A stretch of 64,000 nucleotides of DNA from Takakia lepidozioides (taxonomy: Eukaryota; Streptophyta; Takakiopsida; Takakiales; Takakiaceae). The notes under the pieces are model-generated. The model was not told the origin of the DNA and did no database searches. It was given only the letters and a program-made list of their open reading frames with translations. A program made the position numbers and the translations under genes. This document shows, in pieces, positions 45,426 through 57,150 of this stretch (positions are counted from its first letter, which is position 1; every line of letters starts with the position of its first letter). Where the stretch lies: assembly GCA_030704615.1 (NCBI GenBank), contig CM060731.1:83680756-83744755 (forward strand), given 5' to 3'.

Positions 45426-46489
45426 ATTATGGAGACATGCACTGACGTGGAGGGCACAGTGCTCGACCTCATCTGTGGGACAGGTATGCAGAATCTTGTT
45501 GTATGCTATTCTGCAAATTCTCGTTATGCTTTCATTCGCAACATCTGAAGGGCCATGTCATAATATGTGGATGGCATTGTAACAGGTGCCTCAATGTGGG
45601 CTGGGTGGTTTTCCGACCGGCACCTCTTTGCCTACGAGGAGGACACATCCGTCTGGGGATCCCATCTGGAAGGGCTGCAACGGAATGTGAAGGCTCCCAT
45701 CGAAGCCAAGGACTCCTCGGATTTGTCGGAGTTGGAGGAAGAGACAGTGGACATTGATGCCGAGGAGAACCCGCAATACGAGTGAGTGCAAACATTATAA
45801 GTTTGCAAAGCCTTCTGGGTGATTTTTTGTCAAACGCATTTCCGGACTGTGGTTCTCATTGGTCTCGTTGGTGATTGTTATGTGCAGGATTCCAGGATCC
45901 GGGTCAAAACATGTAGGGCCTACACTTCCTGCCAGGAAGAATGTCACGTTCTTTGCGAGGGCCGACTTCATGACGAGCCCGGTGAAGGACTTCTCCCTTC
46001 CTAGTTATGCAGCTAAACTCGCAAATACAGCGATTAGACGATGTGAGAATCCCAGTAAAGTAGAGCAGATTTTGGAGAGGGCTAGGGATGACAGAAGGAT
46101 AAGAAAAGAGTTGGCAACAGCTGAGACAGGTAGACGGGTGCGAAAGTTCATATGTGATTCAGCGGATGAGAGCGATGCAGACAGGGAGGAAAACGAGCCA
46201 ACGGAGGTGAGATGGTCGGTTCCGCAAGGTGAAGATGGGATTTTTGAAAGCCTGGCCAACGAGCAGTCCGCTAGAGATGAGAAAGGCAATGACGGGGTGG
46301 AGGCGGAGCAGGACAGTCAAGGACAGGACGACGATAGTGATGATTTTCAAGATTAATAGAATTTTAATGAACTCTCTGTGCATTTAAATTCTATTCCAAA
46401 GTATATAAAGGAAATTCTCCCCGTCCTTCATGTCCCCTCTCCCATTTGCTTCTCAACGACAACATCGTCCAAACCTGGTCCCTCCCAAA

Positions 46490-47537
46490 ATCTGAAATGC
46501 GGCACCGCATTTCAATGTCTGAACGGAAATGTGGCAACTGCAAAAACCTCCTTTGGAAATGCGGCACCGCATTTCCAAAACCGGGGCAAGAACAATTTTC
46601 CGTTTCATGGTTTGGACATCAGAACATGTTCAGACAAACGGAAATGCGGTGCCGCATTTCCGTTTCCTACACGACAGTTTTGCCGATTGCCAACTCCTTC
46701 CATGGAGGTAAATGGAAATGCGGAGGTCGAACATGGAAATGCGGTGCCGCATTTACCTTTTGGAGATGGACATTTTTCCAACTGCAGACCCATCGACGGA
46801 AATGCGGCTCCCCATTCCATGATGCTAGACGGGAATGCGACACCCCATTCCATTGTCCAATAAGAAATTTCGATGACGTACATGGAAATGCGGCGCCGCA
46901 TTTCCAAAACGGACATCGTTGTTTGTCCAATTCCAGACCCTTTGACGGAAATGCGGCACCGCATTCCATCGTCCTATATAAACTTACATTGTCCTATAAA
47001 AACTTTTGATTGCCCAACATGAAAATGCGGCGTCGTTTCCAAAACAGACATCGTTGTTTGTCCAATTCCAGACCCGTGTGGGCATTCCGTCTTGATGGAC
47101 GGAAATGTGGCACCGCATTCCATTGTCCAATACGATATTTTGATGACGGACATGGAAATGCGGTGCCGCATTTCCATAACGGACATCGTTGTTTGTCCAA
47201 TTCCAGACCCTTCGACGGAAATGCGGCACCGCATTCCATTGTGCTCTCCGGAAATGTTGTGCCGCATTTCATTGTCCGGTACAAAATTTCGATGACGGAC
47301 ATGGAAATGCGGTGGCACATTTCAAGTATGGACATGGACAAGCATTAGCGACTGGACATGCTCGGACAATTCAAGGTCCAATATGGAAATGCGGCGCCGC
47401 ATTTCAAATTCGAAGTATGGTAATGCCATGTCAGGAAATGAAATGTTGTACAGCATTTCCGTTACGACGACAACGGAGGAAAGGGAGCTGCCAGAAATCG
47501 CTGCATGGAGAAAAATGAAATGCGGTGCCGAATTTCC
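46490..47537 (+). repeat. Type-1 palindromes downstream of PM copy A
   Basis: About fifteen palindromes of the AAATGCGGCACCGCATTT type are separated by longer spacers containing ACGGACATCGTTGTTTGTCC and CCAATTCCAGACCC phrases. Some occur as half-sites pairing with a shortened arm (GCATTCCAT). The last one, near 47520, has one type-1 arm (AAATGCGG) and one type-2 arm (CCGAATTT). No credible gene is present. Confidence 0.9.
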
Positions 47538-47813
47538 GAGCTTCGGCGTGTACATGTTTCCTTTTACTCATAGATGGATTTTCTTCACCTCAGGACTCTG
47601 ATATCGCTGACTCTGGTATATTCATATGGACAGACACATTGTAGAAATGAGACCTCAAATTGTAAACAGTGGGCCAATTACGGCAGTTCTTGAACACGAT
47701 GAAACACAAGCACACAGAAGTGAGGTACGATGGGTTGTTTTATTGATCGAACATGGTGTCTCACATTTAGCAACTCCAAACAAATCTAAGCCCTTCCTCC
47801 TTCTACATGGGCG

Positions 47814-48391
47814 TCACCAAGTCGACGGAACTTCGATAGCCCTCAAAAGAAGCTCATTACTGATGCGGCACCTCGAGGTAAACTGCAATGCGGTCGATTT
47901 GGTGCCCTTGGTGGAGCTGACGACAATGTCATGCCCATCAATCATACCACCATAATACATTGACAAGGTCACTGTGGGCCTCCTGTGCCCGTGCGATTCG
48001 TCTTCGCAACTCAGCCGAATGTCTCCATACACTGGAAAAGCGGAGTGAACTCCACGAATATAGTTTTCCCCGGTGCCGTCCTCCCTGGTCCACTGGCAGC
48101 AGTTCCAGCGCCAAAGTGAGGCCGTGCGTGATCTGTCCGGCATCCCATTCCACCTTGGTATATCGAGGTCAACAATTTTCAGGACCCACGGACCGCATTG
48201 ACCCTCGCCCTCACCTCGCTCAAAGCGGTAATAGCCCTCCAGATACTCCATTGCGCGTAAAGACTCCCGCTTGATTCCAGAAACGTCTTTGAAAACAGAG
48301 AGCCAGACAATGATGTCTCCTGATTCTGGTTTTAACATAGCATAATCGTGGCCATGATAAGGGCAGTCAGCAGGATTTCGGCGGCACGGCA
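47814..48391 (-). CDS. Unknown protein, possible small cysteine/histidine motif
   Basis: I do not recognise this ORF. I chose the ATG at 48391 because the upstream part (to 48524) is translated CATGAGC repeat. The protein starts MPCRRNPADCPYHGHDY, where C..C..H..H could bind a metal, and continues with GDIIVWLSVFKDVSG, YLEGYYRFERGEGEGQCGPW and LKIVDLDIPRWNGM. Codon-length open reading of about 190 residues is unusual among its decayed neighbours. It lies convergently with PM copy A and just left of the terminus at 48425. It may be an accessory gene of the neighbouring element or a decayed gene. Confidence 0.4.
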
Positions 48392-48424
48392 TCCTTGAAA
48401 AAGAGTAGCGGAGTATGCTGAGGT

Positions 48425-48478
48425 TTGCTATTTCATGAGCATGAGCGGCATGAGCGGCATGAGCAGAGTAGTAACACA
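48425..48478 (+). repeat. CATGAGC-rich terminus, left end of candidate composite element
   Basis: Reading rightward it is TGCTATTTCATGAGCATGAG followed by further CATGAGCGG units. The reverse complement of 61566-61600 starts with the same TGCTATTTCATGAGC and also continues with CATGAGCGG units. No target-site duplication is obvious next to the two ends. Confidence 0.6.
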
Positions 48479-48649
48479 ATCGGTTTTCATGAGCAGAAGT
48501 ACAAATTTCGAAAATAAAAAACAATAAAAAACAATAATTTAATGCAATGTGTCAGGAAAAACAAATATATTATTCGGCCCCTTGAAGGAAAATTGCACTT
48601 TTGACAGTTGTGCTCATAAATTTCGTCTTCCGCTCATGCCAATTCCCAG

Positions 48650-49035
48650 CGACATGTGCAAATATGGGCCGAATTTCGCGGTAATAGGGTCCGTAACCTG
48701 AAAAAACGGCGACGTATTTCGCGGCAATAGGTCTCTCTGGCGAAAAATGGTGCCGAATTCCACGGCTATAGGTCCCCTCATGACAGGTAATTCGGCGCCA
48801 TTTTTCCAGTGCATGTTCGGACTTAGCCAGTTTTCGGCCCAAAAAAGAGAAATTCGGCGCCATTTTCCAGACCACGGTACCAGTGCATGTTGGGACTTAG
48901 CCAGTTTTCGGCCCCAAAAGAGAAATTCGGCGCCATTTTCCCAAACACAGGTACCAGTGCATGTTGGGACTTAGCGAGTTTTCGGCCCCAAAAAGAGAAA
49001 TTCGGCGCCATTTTTCCAGAAATGGCCCCACAACT
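48650..49035 (-). repeat. Type-2-related palindromes 3' of the MULE transposase
   Basis: Four copies of an AATTCGGCGCCATTTTTCCA type palindrome are joined by GACTTAGCCAGTTTTCGGCC and CAGTGCATGTTGGGACTTAG. The phrase GACTTAGCCA..TTTTCGG also occurs between the palindromes of the copy D intron (58500-59010). Confidence 0.85.
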
Positions 49036-49249
49036 GCTTCTGTTGGATCTCAGTTTGAATGGATATTGCCTCATTCCAGGAGTTTTGGGGTGCATTTCAT
49101 TACATGCAAAAAAAAAGTCTGATACAGCAAAATGCATTTGAAAATATCCATATGGAGGATTCCGTTTGCCCCATCAATGATTTCTGGAATCCCTAAGGAG
49201 GAGTTTGTGCAGCTCGTTCACGCTCAACGCCGGTGCATGAATAAAGTCA

Positions 49250-51883
49250 TCAATAGTCACGTTCATCCTCAACCTCTTCAGGTAAATGTAATGCTTGCAC
49301 GGATATACTTCGAACCCTTCTTTGCTTCATCAACGAGAAGTCCGTACAGTTGCAAGTCGGCTCCACTCCAATCGTAATTGTGTATACATCGTCGCGTACA
49401 GCCGAACGATACACAAGGCCGGGTGGGGGTACGTCCACGGAGCTCTGAATAGTGCAAGCCATCCCAAGAGCATTGGCAATCCGAGTCTCATTCAACTTGT
49501 TGGGAGGGTGTCGTCTCTTCACTCTTCCGAATCGCATTGTGGGATGTGCAGATGTCCAATCCGTCTCTACTGGACCGAGCAGTCTGCAATGGCTGGGTCT
49601 GAGGAACCGGAAATGCGTGGGCCGGGATGTCTGTGCGTTGCACCATTCGAAATCCTGCTGCAGATAGAGCATCCGCCTCATTCTGAGAGAGGCTGCAACC
49701 CGGTGCAACAGGCCAGACGCCCGGAGGCTCCGGCATTCCCTGAATCCCGTACTCTGGGCTTGCCAAATACACAGGTCATTGCTGTCGGCCTACAGAACCA
49801 AAATGTCTGCGTTGTGGCGTGAGCAAATGTGGGAGTCAAAAATTTGCCGCTGAAACAAGGTGCAGGTACAGCACCGTGTGGGTTCCTCCGAAACATCTCA
49901 CCACAGCGTGCTCTCGTATCCACCCGGATGGCGCACACTTCCCTCGAAATCCGGCAATGTCCTCGCAATTCTCCACTTGACTCCGACACTCTTGTCTCCA
50001 CAATGGGAATGTTGTATTGCTTTACTAAGATGGCTCGTTATGTTGCCGGGGCACGCCGCCCTGTGCTCAAAGGAGATGGCGATCTTGAACGTGCAGGACT
50101 TCCGGTGCTCGACGAGACCTCCTCGGACAACATCACCGGACCACGAGGGAGCGTGCGAATATTCTGTCAGCTCGCCATGAATCCTCTTCTCCGCCAGGTG
50201 CCTCGTCAAGTCTTCGTCTCACTGGACGGGTATGAACATCTCCTTCCAAATGTTGGCCTCTTCGCAGCAATGGCGTGTCCCGAAGCCCTCTCGCAAGGCC
50301 GCCGCCCACTTCCGAGGATCTTCGATCTGGAGGCAGTCCGCATCAGCATTTCCTGCCTGTCCGGCCCCAAGCCCCATGTGTTTCCCTTTCAGAACTCGTT
50401 GTACCTGCATTGCTGCATAATTGACCACACAATGTCCTCCGTTGTGGCAGTGAGGATGTCCACCAGATGCCGCCGCAGAGGAGGCACGCCAGGAAGAGTG
50501 CACTGATTCGGCCATGTTTGTCGTGGGCATGTCCGTGTCGGAGTCGAGACACATTTCCTGCACAAGCACATGTTGAGGTTTACAAGCAAGTTACAAATAT
50601 GGCCAAGAATAATATCCAACGGGACGCGAATTCGTGCAACTCACCTCCCGCATATAGTCGCCGAACTGGAGGAACGATAATGCCACCATGCTAGCCAACC
50701 TGACCATTGCTCCTTCGTCTGATTTCCTTACAGCACCTGACGATGTCCACCAAGCCCTATGCATGCAAACTGTGTCTCTGCATCATCCAAGGTGGGAGCC
50801 GCGCTTCCACGCAAGGCACATGAAACGGTGCTCCCTCTGAAATCTGGCGCCACGACTTGTTGTGTACTGCGAAAGGCTCTGCAGAAAATGGAAACCCACA
50901 AGATCTCTCCTGCTTCCATGGGGAACATTGGGGTCTTGGCCCGTACACCCTTCGGATGGCAGCCCAATTTGCTTGTGCGTTGTCCGCCATAAACCACGGA
51001 AATTGGGGGGGGGCAAATCCCCGCCCTTGGCCCTCTGTTCGCCATATCGTTGCCAATTCCTGCCAAGACCCAACTGTTTGACAAGTTCCCACCGTCATCC
51101 TGTCGACCAGTTCGACGCCACTGCCAGGTCCACACGTGGACATTTTGAATACGAAACAACGATCTGCTCAGTCCCTTGTCCTGGAAACCCTACTTCCATG
51201 AATGTAGTCATATCCACATCGTCGCTTCACCTCCAGAATGGGAGTGCATATCCGAGCCACGCCCAATTTTCTGTTTGCATGAGACAATGTGGTTTCGGAC
51301 ATTTGGTGAACGTGGGACACCGACTCCAGCAATGCCTCCATTTCCTTCTCGTCGAGAGGAACTCTATCGGAGCCGTCTTCCGACATAATTCTGGCCAATG
51401 CCATCTTATGGGCGGCTTGGAGCTGTATCTGTTTGGGTTTGGCACCCGGTCTCAACTTAACCTCCTCCTGAACGAGCTGCTCTGCTTCGTGGGCAGCCTC
51501 CGCGAGTCCCCCTCGCCAATTGTGACAATGGGGAACCAACGTGTATGCAAGCTCGGGGTGAGGTCAGGAAACGGTGCAAACACATAGAACTGCTTGGCAT
51601 TACAAACAGACATGCAGTGTGGTGGTTCTTTGCAATGCGCACACTTAAATATGGAGTTCGGAACCTTCTCCTGAGCTCGAAATGGTTGGTGAGTTGTGCC
51701 TGTCCAATCGGTCTCGTTCCTGTGACCTCTGGATTTAAAGTGGAAGCAAGTTGGGGAGAAACACTGCAACGCGCCGCACAAACAACGTAGCGCAACCCGC
51801 ACACCATCAAGCATCTTCATGCTGGTGGGTTTTGGTAACGCACCAAGATGACCGTCATGTTTTCTATCCATATCTGTCAACAT
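49250..51883 (-). pseudogene. MULE transposase relic (copy 2)
   Basis: From right to left: 51883-51460 has FKCAHCKEPPHCMSVCNAK, a cysteine cluster seen N-terminal in this transposase type. 51159-50757 has WFMADNAQANWAAIRRVYG, matching FMADSAQANWNVV of the copy at 1.4 kb (catalytic Asp region). 50569-50219 has TTNMAESVHSSW, the N-x-A-E-S-x-H segment. 49708-49250 has VYTITIGVEPTCNCTDFSLM, the first half of a SWIM finger, whose second half is frameshifted. All parts are in transposase order on the minus strand but in different frames, so the gene is broken or has several introns. Confidence 0.68.
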
Positions 51884-52218
51884 TCCGGACGCCTCGAGTA
51901 GTCCGCACGAGGAGGGAACTCAAAGAAGATATTACCGTCGACGTCGCGGGAAGGCATGTAACCCGATTTAATTGCGAACTTGCTGTAGTCCAGCCGGCCA
52001 GCTCCGACCGGTGTCCCTCCAGGTGAAGCCCTCGCAGAATTTCTAGAATAGATCGAACTGCGGTGCTCGTGCTGGGAATATGACTCCCTCCTCCACTGAC
52101 GTCCATTGAGGACTTGCTGATCTCAGGACGACCTCGGAACTTCCATGACCTCGTCTGAGTCGGACAGGTTGTGAACAACCGGTTCTCGGTCGTCTTCATG
52201 GATGGGTTCGGCTCTGGA

Positions 52219-52743
52219 TTACTTCGTTGCGGACTTCTCTCTTTGAGGTACCCCACTCTCTGATTCGCGGATTGTTTCGTGGAAGGCGCCAGGATAGACG
52301 GTGCATTTGGCGGGCAAAATGAAGTCCCCAACAGCCCTGTGTATATGACGCTGTCCGATGGTGGAACTCGCCATTCCCGCCATCGCCGAAATCATCGTGG
52401 AGCACAACAATACTCTCGACAACAAGGCCGTTTGAGTCCTTCCTTTCCTCCTCCAAAAAAAACGACCCGGTTTCAGGTGGTATCGAACGCACAGATATTT
52501 CTCCATCACCCGGCAGGTGTCTCCTCTGCACGGGAAATGAAGCTCTATTGCTCGTGAGGAGGGGCAGTACACTGTAGCGCTGGGTTTTCCGCCATGGGAG
52601 ATGTGCACACAAGACTGCCAGGATGGCGTGCGGGGAGCTCCCTGGTAGAAGGGGGTGCAGCGATGGGAATGAATGCGATGGCCGATTTGTCCGAGCGACG
52701 AAGCTTGATCCAAATCCAGGGAGCCAACTATCTCAAAAATCAC
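52219..52743 (-). pseudogene. Leftward gene upstream of the MULE transposase (N-terminal part)
   Basis: Two overlapping frames together carry TCRVMEKYLCVRYHLKPG, SFFLEEERKDSNGLVVESIV and VLHDDFGDGGNGEFHH. They match 32208-31746, where the reading is cleaner. No domain is recognised. It ends just left of the central palindrome array, and with the transposase it runs away from the PM gene on the other side. Confidence 0.5.
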
Positions 52744-52889
52744 AGTCAGAGTGTTAATGAACCTTGTCTCCGGAATGCGGCCCTTGGTCTTTGCGCAATA
52801 ACTGCCAACGGTATGCAGTCAGAAAGTGGGGGCCGTCCGGATGATGACGGCTGAAGGGAGAAGAAGCCGGCACCGTGCCCTCACATTAC

Positions 52890-54845
52890 TACCCCGAATG
52901 GAAATTCGGCACCCAATATCCAACAGAGGAAGCCCGGATGAAGTCGCCTCGGGCGCAGAGGCCGGAGTGTGTGCGACAGAGAACATCCCCTGGATGGAGA
53001 TTCGCGCCTAATTTCCATCCGGCCCCCCAAAGGGAGTCGTGTCGGGGGTCAGGCCGAAAACTGGACGGCATAAAAACATCCCAGATGGAAAAAACGGCGC
53101 CGAATTTCCATCCGGGCGGTTCGGATGCAGTCGGGGAGGGGGGAGTGGCCGCAGTTGGCCGTCACATTTCAACCCCCGGACGGAAATTCGGCACCGAATA
53201 TCGAACAGGGGAACGCCGGATGAAGTCGCCTCGGGCGCAGAGGCCGGCGAGTGTGCGACAGAGAAACATCCCATGGACGGAGATTCGGCGCGAATTTCCA
53301 TCCGGCCCCCCCCAAGGAAGTCTTGTCGGGGGGTCAGACCGAAAAATGGCCGACATAAAAACCTCCACAGATGGGAAAACGGCGCCGAATGCATCCTGCA
53401 GGTAAGTGGAATCCCGGATGGATGGAAATTCGGCGCCGAATTTCCATCCAGCAGGTAAGTGGAATCCCGGATGGATGGAGATTCGGCGCCGAATTTCCGT
53501 CCAGCAGGTAAGTGGAATCTCGGGTGGATGGAGATTCGGCGCCGAATTTCCGTCCAGCAGGTAAGTGGAATCTCGGGTGGATGGAGTTGGAGATTCGGCG
53601 CCGAATTTCCATCCTGCAGGTAATTCGAATACCGGATGAATGGAAATTCGGCGCCGAATTTCCATCAAGCACGTAAGCCGAATCCCGCATAAATGGAAAT
53701 TCGGCGCCGAATTTCCATCCAGCAGGTAAGTCGGATGGGTGCGTATGGATATTCGACGCCGAATTTCCATTCGACATGTATTCTGAGCGTGGAATTACCT
53801 TCATGCATGGAATTCCCATATGAGAATTACCTTTGTGCAGGTAATTTCCAGATGAGAATTACCTTCCTCCAGGTAATTCCAATCGATGTGAATTCTTCGT
53901 CCACAATACCTGCACGAAGGTAATTCTCATCTGGAAATTACCTGCACGAAGGTAATTCTCATCTGGAAATTACCGCACAAAGGTAATTTCATCTGGGAAT
54001 TACCTGCACGAAGGTAATTCCACGCTCATAAATACTGGCGAATGGAAATTCGGCGCGAATATCCATTTGGCACCGATTCGACTTACCTGCAGGATGGAAA
54101 TTCGGCACCGAATTTCCATTATGCGGGATTCGAGTTACCTGCTGGATGGAATTCAGGCCGATTTTCCATTCATCCGGTATGGAATTACCTGCTGGATGGA
54201 AATCGGCGCCGAATTTCCATTTATGCGGGATTCGACTTACCTGCTGGATGGAAATTCGGCGCCGAATTTCCATTCATCCGGGATCCGATTACCTGCAGGA
54301 GGGAAATTCGGCGCCGACTTACCTGCTTGAGGGAAATTTGGCGCACCGCCCTACCTGCGCGGATGGAAATTCGGCGCCGGATTTTCCATCCGCGCGCTTC
54401 CGAATTACCTGCATGAGGGAAATTTCCACCGCCGCCCTACCTCCGCGGATTGGAAATTCGGGCGGAGGATTTCCATCGCGGCGCCTTTCCAATTACCTGC
54501 ATGAGGGAAATTTCCAACCGCCGCCCTACCTCCCGCGGATGGAAATTCGGCGCCGGATTTCCATCGCGCGCTTCCGAATTACCTGCATGAGGGAAATTTC
54601 CACCGCCGCCCCGACCTCCGCGGATGGAAATTCGGCGCCGATTTCCATCCGCGCGCTTCCGAATTACCTGCATGAGGGAAATTTCCAGCGCCGCCCTTCC
54701 TGCCCCCCCCCGCGGATGGAAATTCGGCGCCGGATATCCATCCTGCTGCGCTCCGATGATTACCTGCAGGAGGGAAATCCGGCGCCGGAATTCCATCGTG
54801 CAGCGCTCCGAATTACCTCTACGTTGGAAATTCCGGGACTGTTTA
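52890..54845. repeat. Central type-2 palindrome array, itself an inverted repeat
   Basis: About 25 palindromes of the form GAAATTCGGCGCCGAATTTC are spaced 55-70 bases apart. Left of about 53.88 kb spacers read CATCCAGCAGGTAAGTGGAA; right of it they read as the complement (ACTTACCTGCTGGATGGAAA). The middle, 53800-54040, is filled with GAATTACCTTCGTGCAGG and its complement. The whole block is therefore a long imperfect inverted repeat centred near 53.89 kb, between the leftward and rightward genes. The Met-Glu-Ile-Arg-Arg-Arg frames here are translated repeat. Confidence 0.92.
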
Positions 54846-56706
54846 CGTCGATTTTCATCCGACATGGAGGGCTTCATCCGACATTTAATTGCGCAGTTGG
54901 GCAATAAATGTCGACGGCCGTCGGTTATTATTTGGGCTGGCGACGCATGGCTTCCTGGACACTTACCCTAAATCTCATTCTAAATTGGCTTAACATGGTA
55001 TTCCAGGCATGTACCCCAAAAAGGAGATTTTTGGCTGGGATGGATGCGCCTGAAGGGCGTGGCTCTCCTGAGAGAGACCTCACATCCAGACCGCGGCGGA
55101 AGTTGAAAGCTAGTACTACGGACGACGGCAATCTCTCGCATGGCCAAACTGAAGCCTCCAGCAGGAGATTCCAGTGTCTTGCTCAGAACCTGCGCCAACT
55201 GAAGCCGAGTACTCTCAGGCAGCCACTTCTGCTTTCGGTTGTTCGATTTTATTTTTGCTTTCGCTTTGTTTTTGCATCTTCATCCTGGCTTTGCTGTATG
55301 AGTGAACTTTAGATAGTTGAGTGAACCTTAGATTGTTTGCAATGCGTGTGCAAATCCGGCAGCTCTGGAGAAGGCTGCTTGTGCATGTCATTCTTAGGCA
55401 ATGGTTGCATTTGTTTTCATTGTTGTTGCATGGCTCTCCATACTTCCTAAACTTGTTATGTTTTCATTTTTGCTACATGATTGTTGCTATGGTGGTTGCG
55501 CTGCTCGTTGCGATGCTGCTTTTTCACCGATGTTGGTTTTCACGATTTTTGTCAATGACAGAGTGACGACGAGCCCGGCACGCTGGTGGTATCATCGACA
55601 GCTCCAACTCATCGCATGTTTGAATCGCCAACTTGGGGCGAGGGCAAACTAAAACCTTTTGTTGGTGGACGGGAGGACTTGCAACGAGATTACGACAAAG
55701 TAGGCATTGGGCGGTTGGTGCAGGCGGCATGGCAGGTGAAGGGCGTGAGGACATGAGGACAGCAGATCCGGCAATGGGGTTGTCATGCACATGCAGTAGG
55801 GCCCGCCCACGCAAAAAAAAAGAAGAAAGCTAAGCACATGCAATCCCGCGAGAGATCCAGTCACGGGTGTGCGGAGGGGGGAGTGAGCAGTGCGCGCGAG
55901 GGGGTTTCAGTTCGCCTCAATCAAAGGTGGTCGTCCTGGAGGGCTCCCCTGCTGCTAGCCCTAGTAAGAAACAGAAAGCCCGTGAGAGGGCAAAAGAGAG
56001 GGCAAAAGAACAGACGAGACAACAGAATGCTAGCAGGAGGAAAGACAAAAGGCAGCTGAAGAGGCCAGGGGTGCCCAAATGACAGATGCCAATGTAAGCG
56101 AGGGACCCACAGAGAGAGGTGGATCCCTACAAGACACCACAGAGAGGCAGTAGCACACCGGTTTAGAACCATCGCGGGCAAGAGCAGCCCCCGCAATTAC
56201 CCATACGGTGGAGAGTGGAGGAGAGGAAAGAACACCTGAAAGAGCACGGATTGTGCAGTTCGAGTGAAGCCAGGGAGTGGGAAGCCAGGGAGAGGGCAGT
56301 AGAGACGACAAGAGTGCTGGAGGTTGGTTTCGCAGGTGGCGACCCTGTTGAGGAGGACGACATGGAGGTTTCTGACCAGGATGATTCCTCCCGGACATCC
56401 CCAGGCCCCAAACCCGGAGCATACAGGCTGGATTTGGCGGGTCCTGGTGGGCGCCGGAAAACCCCTCTGCAGCAGACGTCATGTCTGAGGCAGATATGAA
56501 GTTGGCCGCTGCCAAGAAGATGTTGGAGGCAACCACAGCAACATTGGCAGGGTGCTGGGGGGCATGGTGTACCCGGCCAAGCTTCGAATTCCCCTTTGCC
56601 GCTTGGTGTCATTGCAGGTGGTGAGACCTGCCCTGCCAGGCGATATCGACAAGCTGAAATTCTCTTTTCCGGATGGATATCGAATGGGGTCTGCCGCCTT
56701 TTACGT

Positions 56707-57150
56707 TTCCATTGAGAACGACCACGGAGCTTCCCGTGCCCACACTTCCGATGAGGTGGACAAATGGGGTCCCCATTGGCAAACGCGAAATGAGGAGTTC
56801 GAGAGATCGATTGCTAGTGATCCTCTTTTCCAGCACATGTCCGGTAAGATGTTCTACGTGTGGGACGGCAATCATCGCCTCCTGGCATGGTTGGGGTCCC
56901 CATGGAAAACGCGAAATGAGGACACCGTTTCCATTGAGAACGACCACGGAGCTTCCCGTGCCCACACTCCGATGAGGTGGACAATGGGGTCCCCATTGGC
57001 AAACGCGAAATGAGGAGTTCGAGAGATCGATTGCTAGTGATCCTCTTTCCAGCACATGTCCGGTAAGATGTTCTACGTTGGGACGGCAATCATCGCCTCC
57101 TGGCATGGATGGAGCACATTGCCCAAGCCCACCCCACGATCTCGATTGGC
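56707..57150 (+). repeat. Tandem duplication of about 225 bases in the ParB-like exon
   Basis: The segment from CCATTGAGAACGACCACGGA (56709) through GGGACGGCAATCATCGCCTC is repeated from 56932. The second copy has lost single bases at several places (for example CACACTCCGATG and TACGTTGGGACGG). It duplicates the DGNHR region and breaks the frame. Confidence 0.9.

Larger units (their letters stand above)
40407..46356 (+). pseudogene. PM gene copy A (ParB-like + methyltransferase-like, ten exons, broken)
   Basis: Exons inferred from GT-AG borders and copy D: 40407-40577, about 40650-41935, 42048-42237, 42338-42622, about 42660-42823, about 42900-43165, about 43271-44390, about 44480-45482 (with a solo LTR inside), 45586-45781 and 45888-46356. 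Exon 1 is basic (KKRHRRKLRKLYFGRRP). The ParB-like DGNHR motif of exon 2 is destroyed by a small deletion at about 41787, leaving HRLLAW in another frame. The large exon has FMAWTVAGPSC, WHAAHLVGCPWYLDMSG, a Lys-rich linker, a frameshift near 43840 and the motif-IV-like CDMIILDIPDGEP (44132-44143 encode DIPD). Exons 8 and 9 carry SPAFIQT, LDLICGTG, then ASMWAGWFSDRHLFAYEEDT. The acidic C-terminus ends SDDFQD. It shares the whole exon plan with copy D at moderate identity. Confidence 0.68.

Noticed and set aside
48425-48480. Helitron end
   Set aside because: No CTRR end with a preceding short hairpin and no Rep/helicase gene nearby; inverted similarity with 61608 favours TIRs.
53162-53819. Long minus-strand ORFs of repeated M-E-I-R-R-R-I-S units
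   Set aside because: They are translations of the palindrome array and appear on both strands; the same holds for 24999-25533 and 39099-39666.
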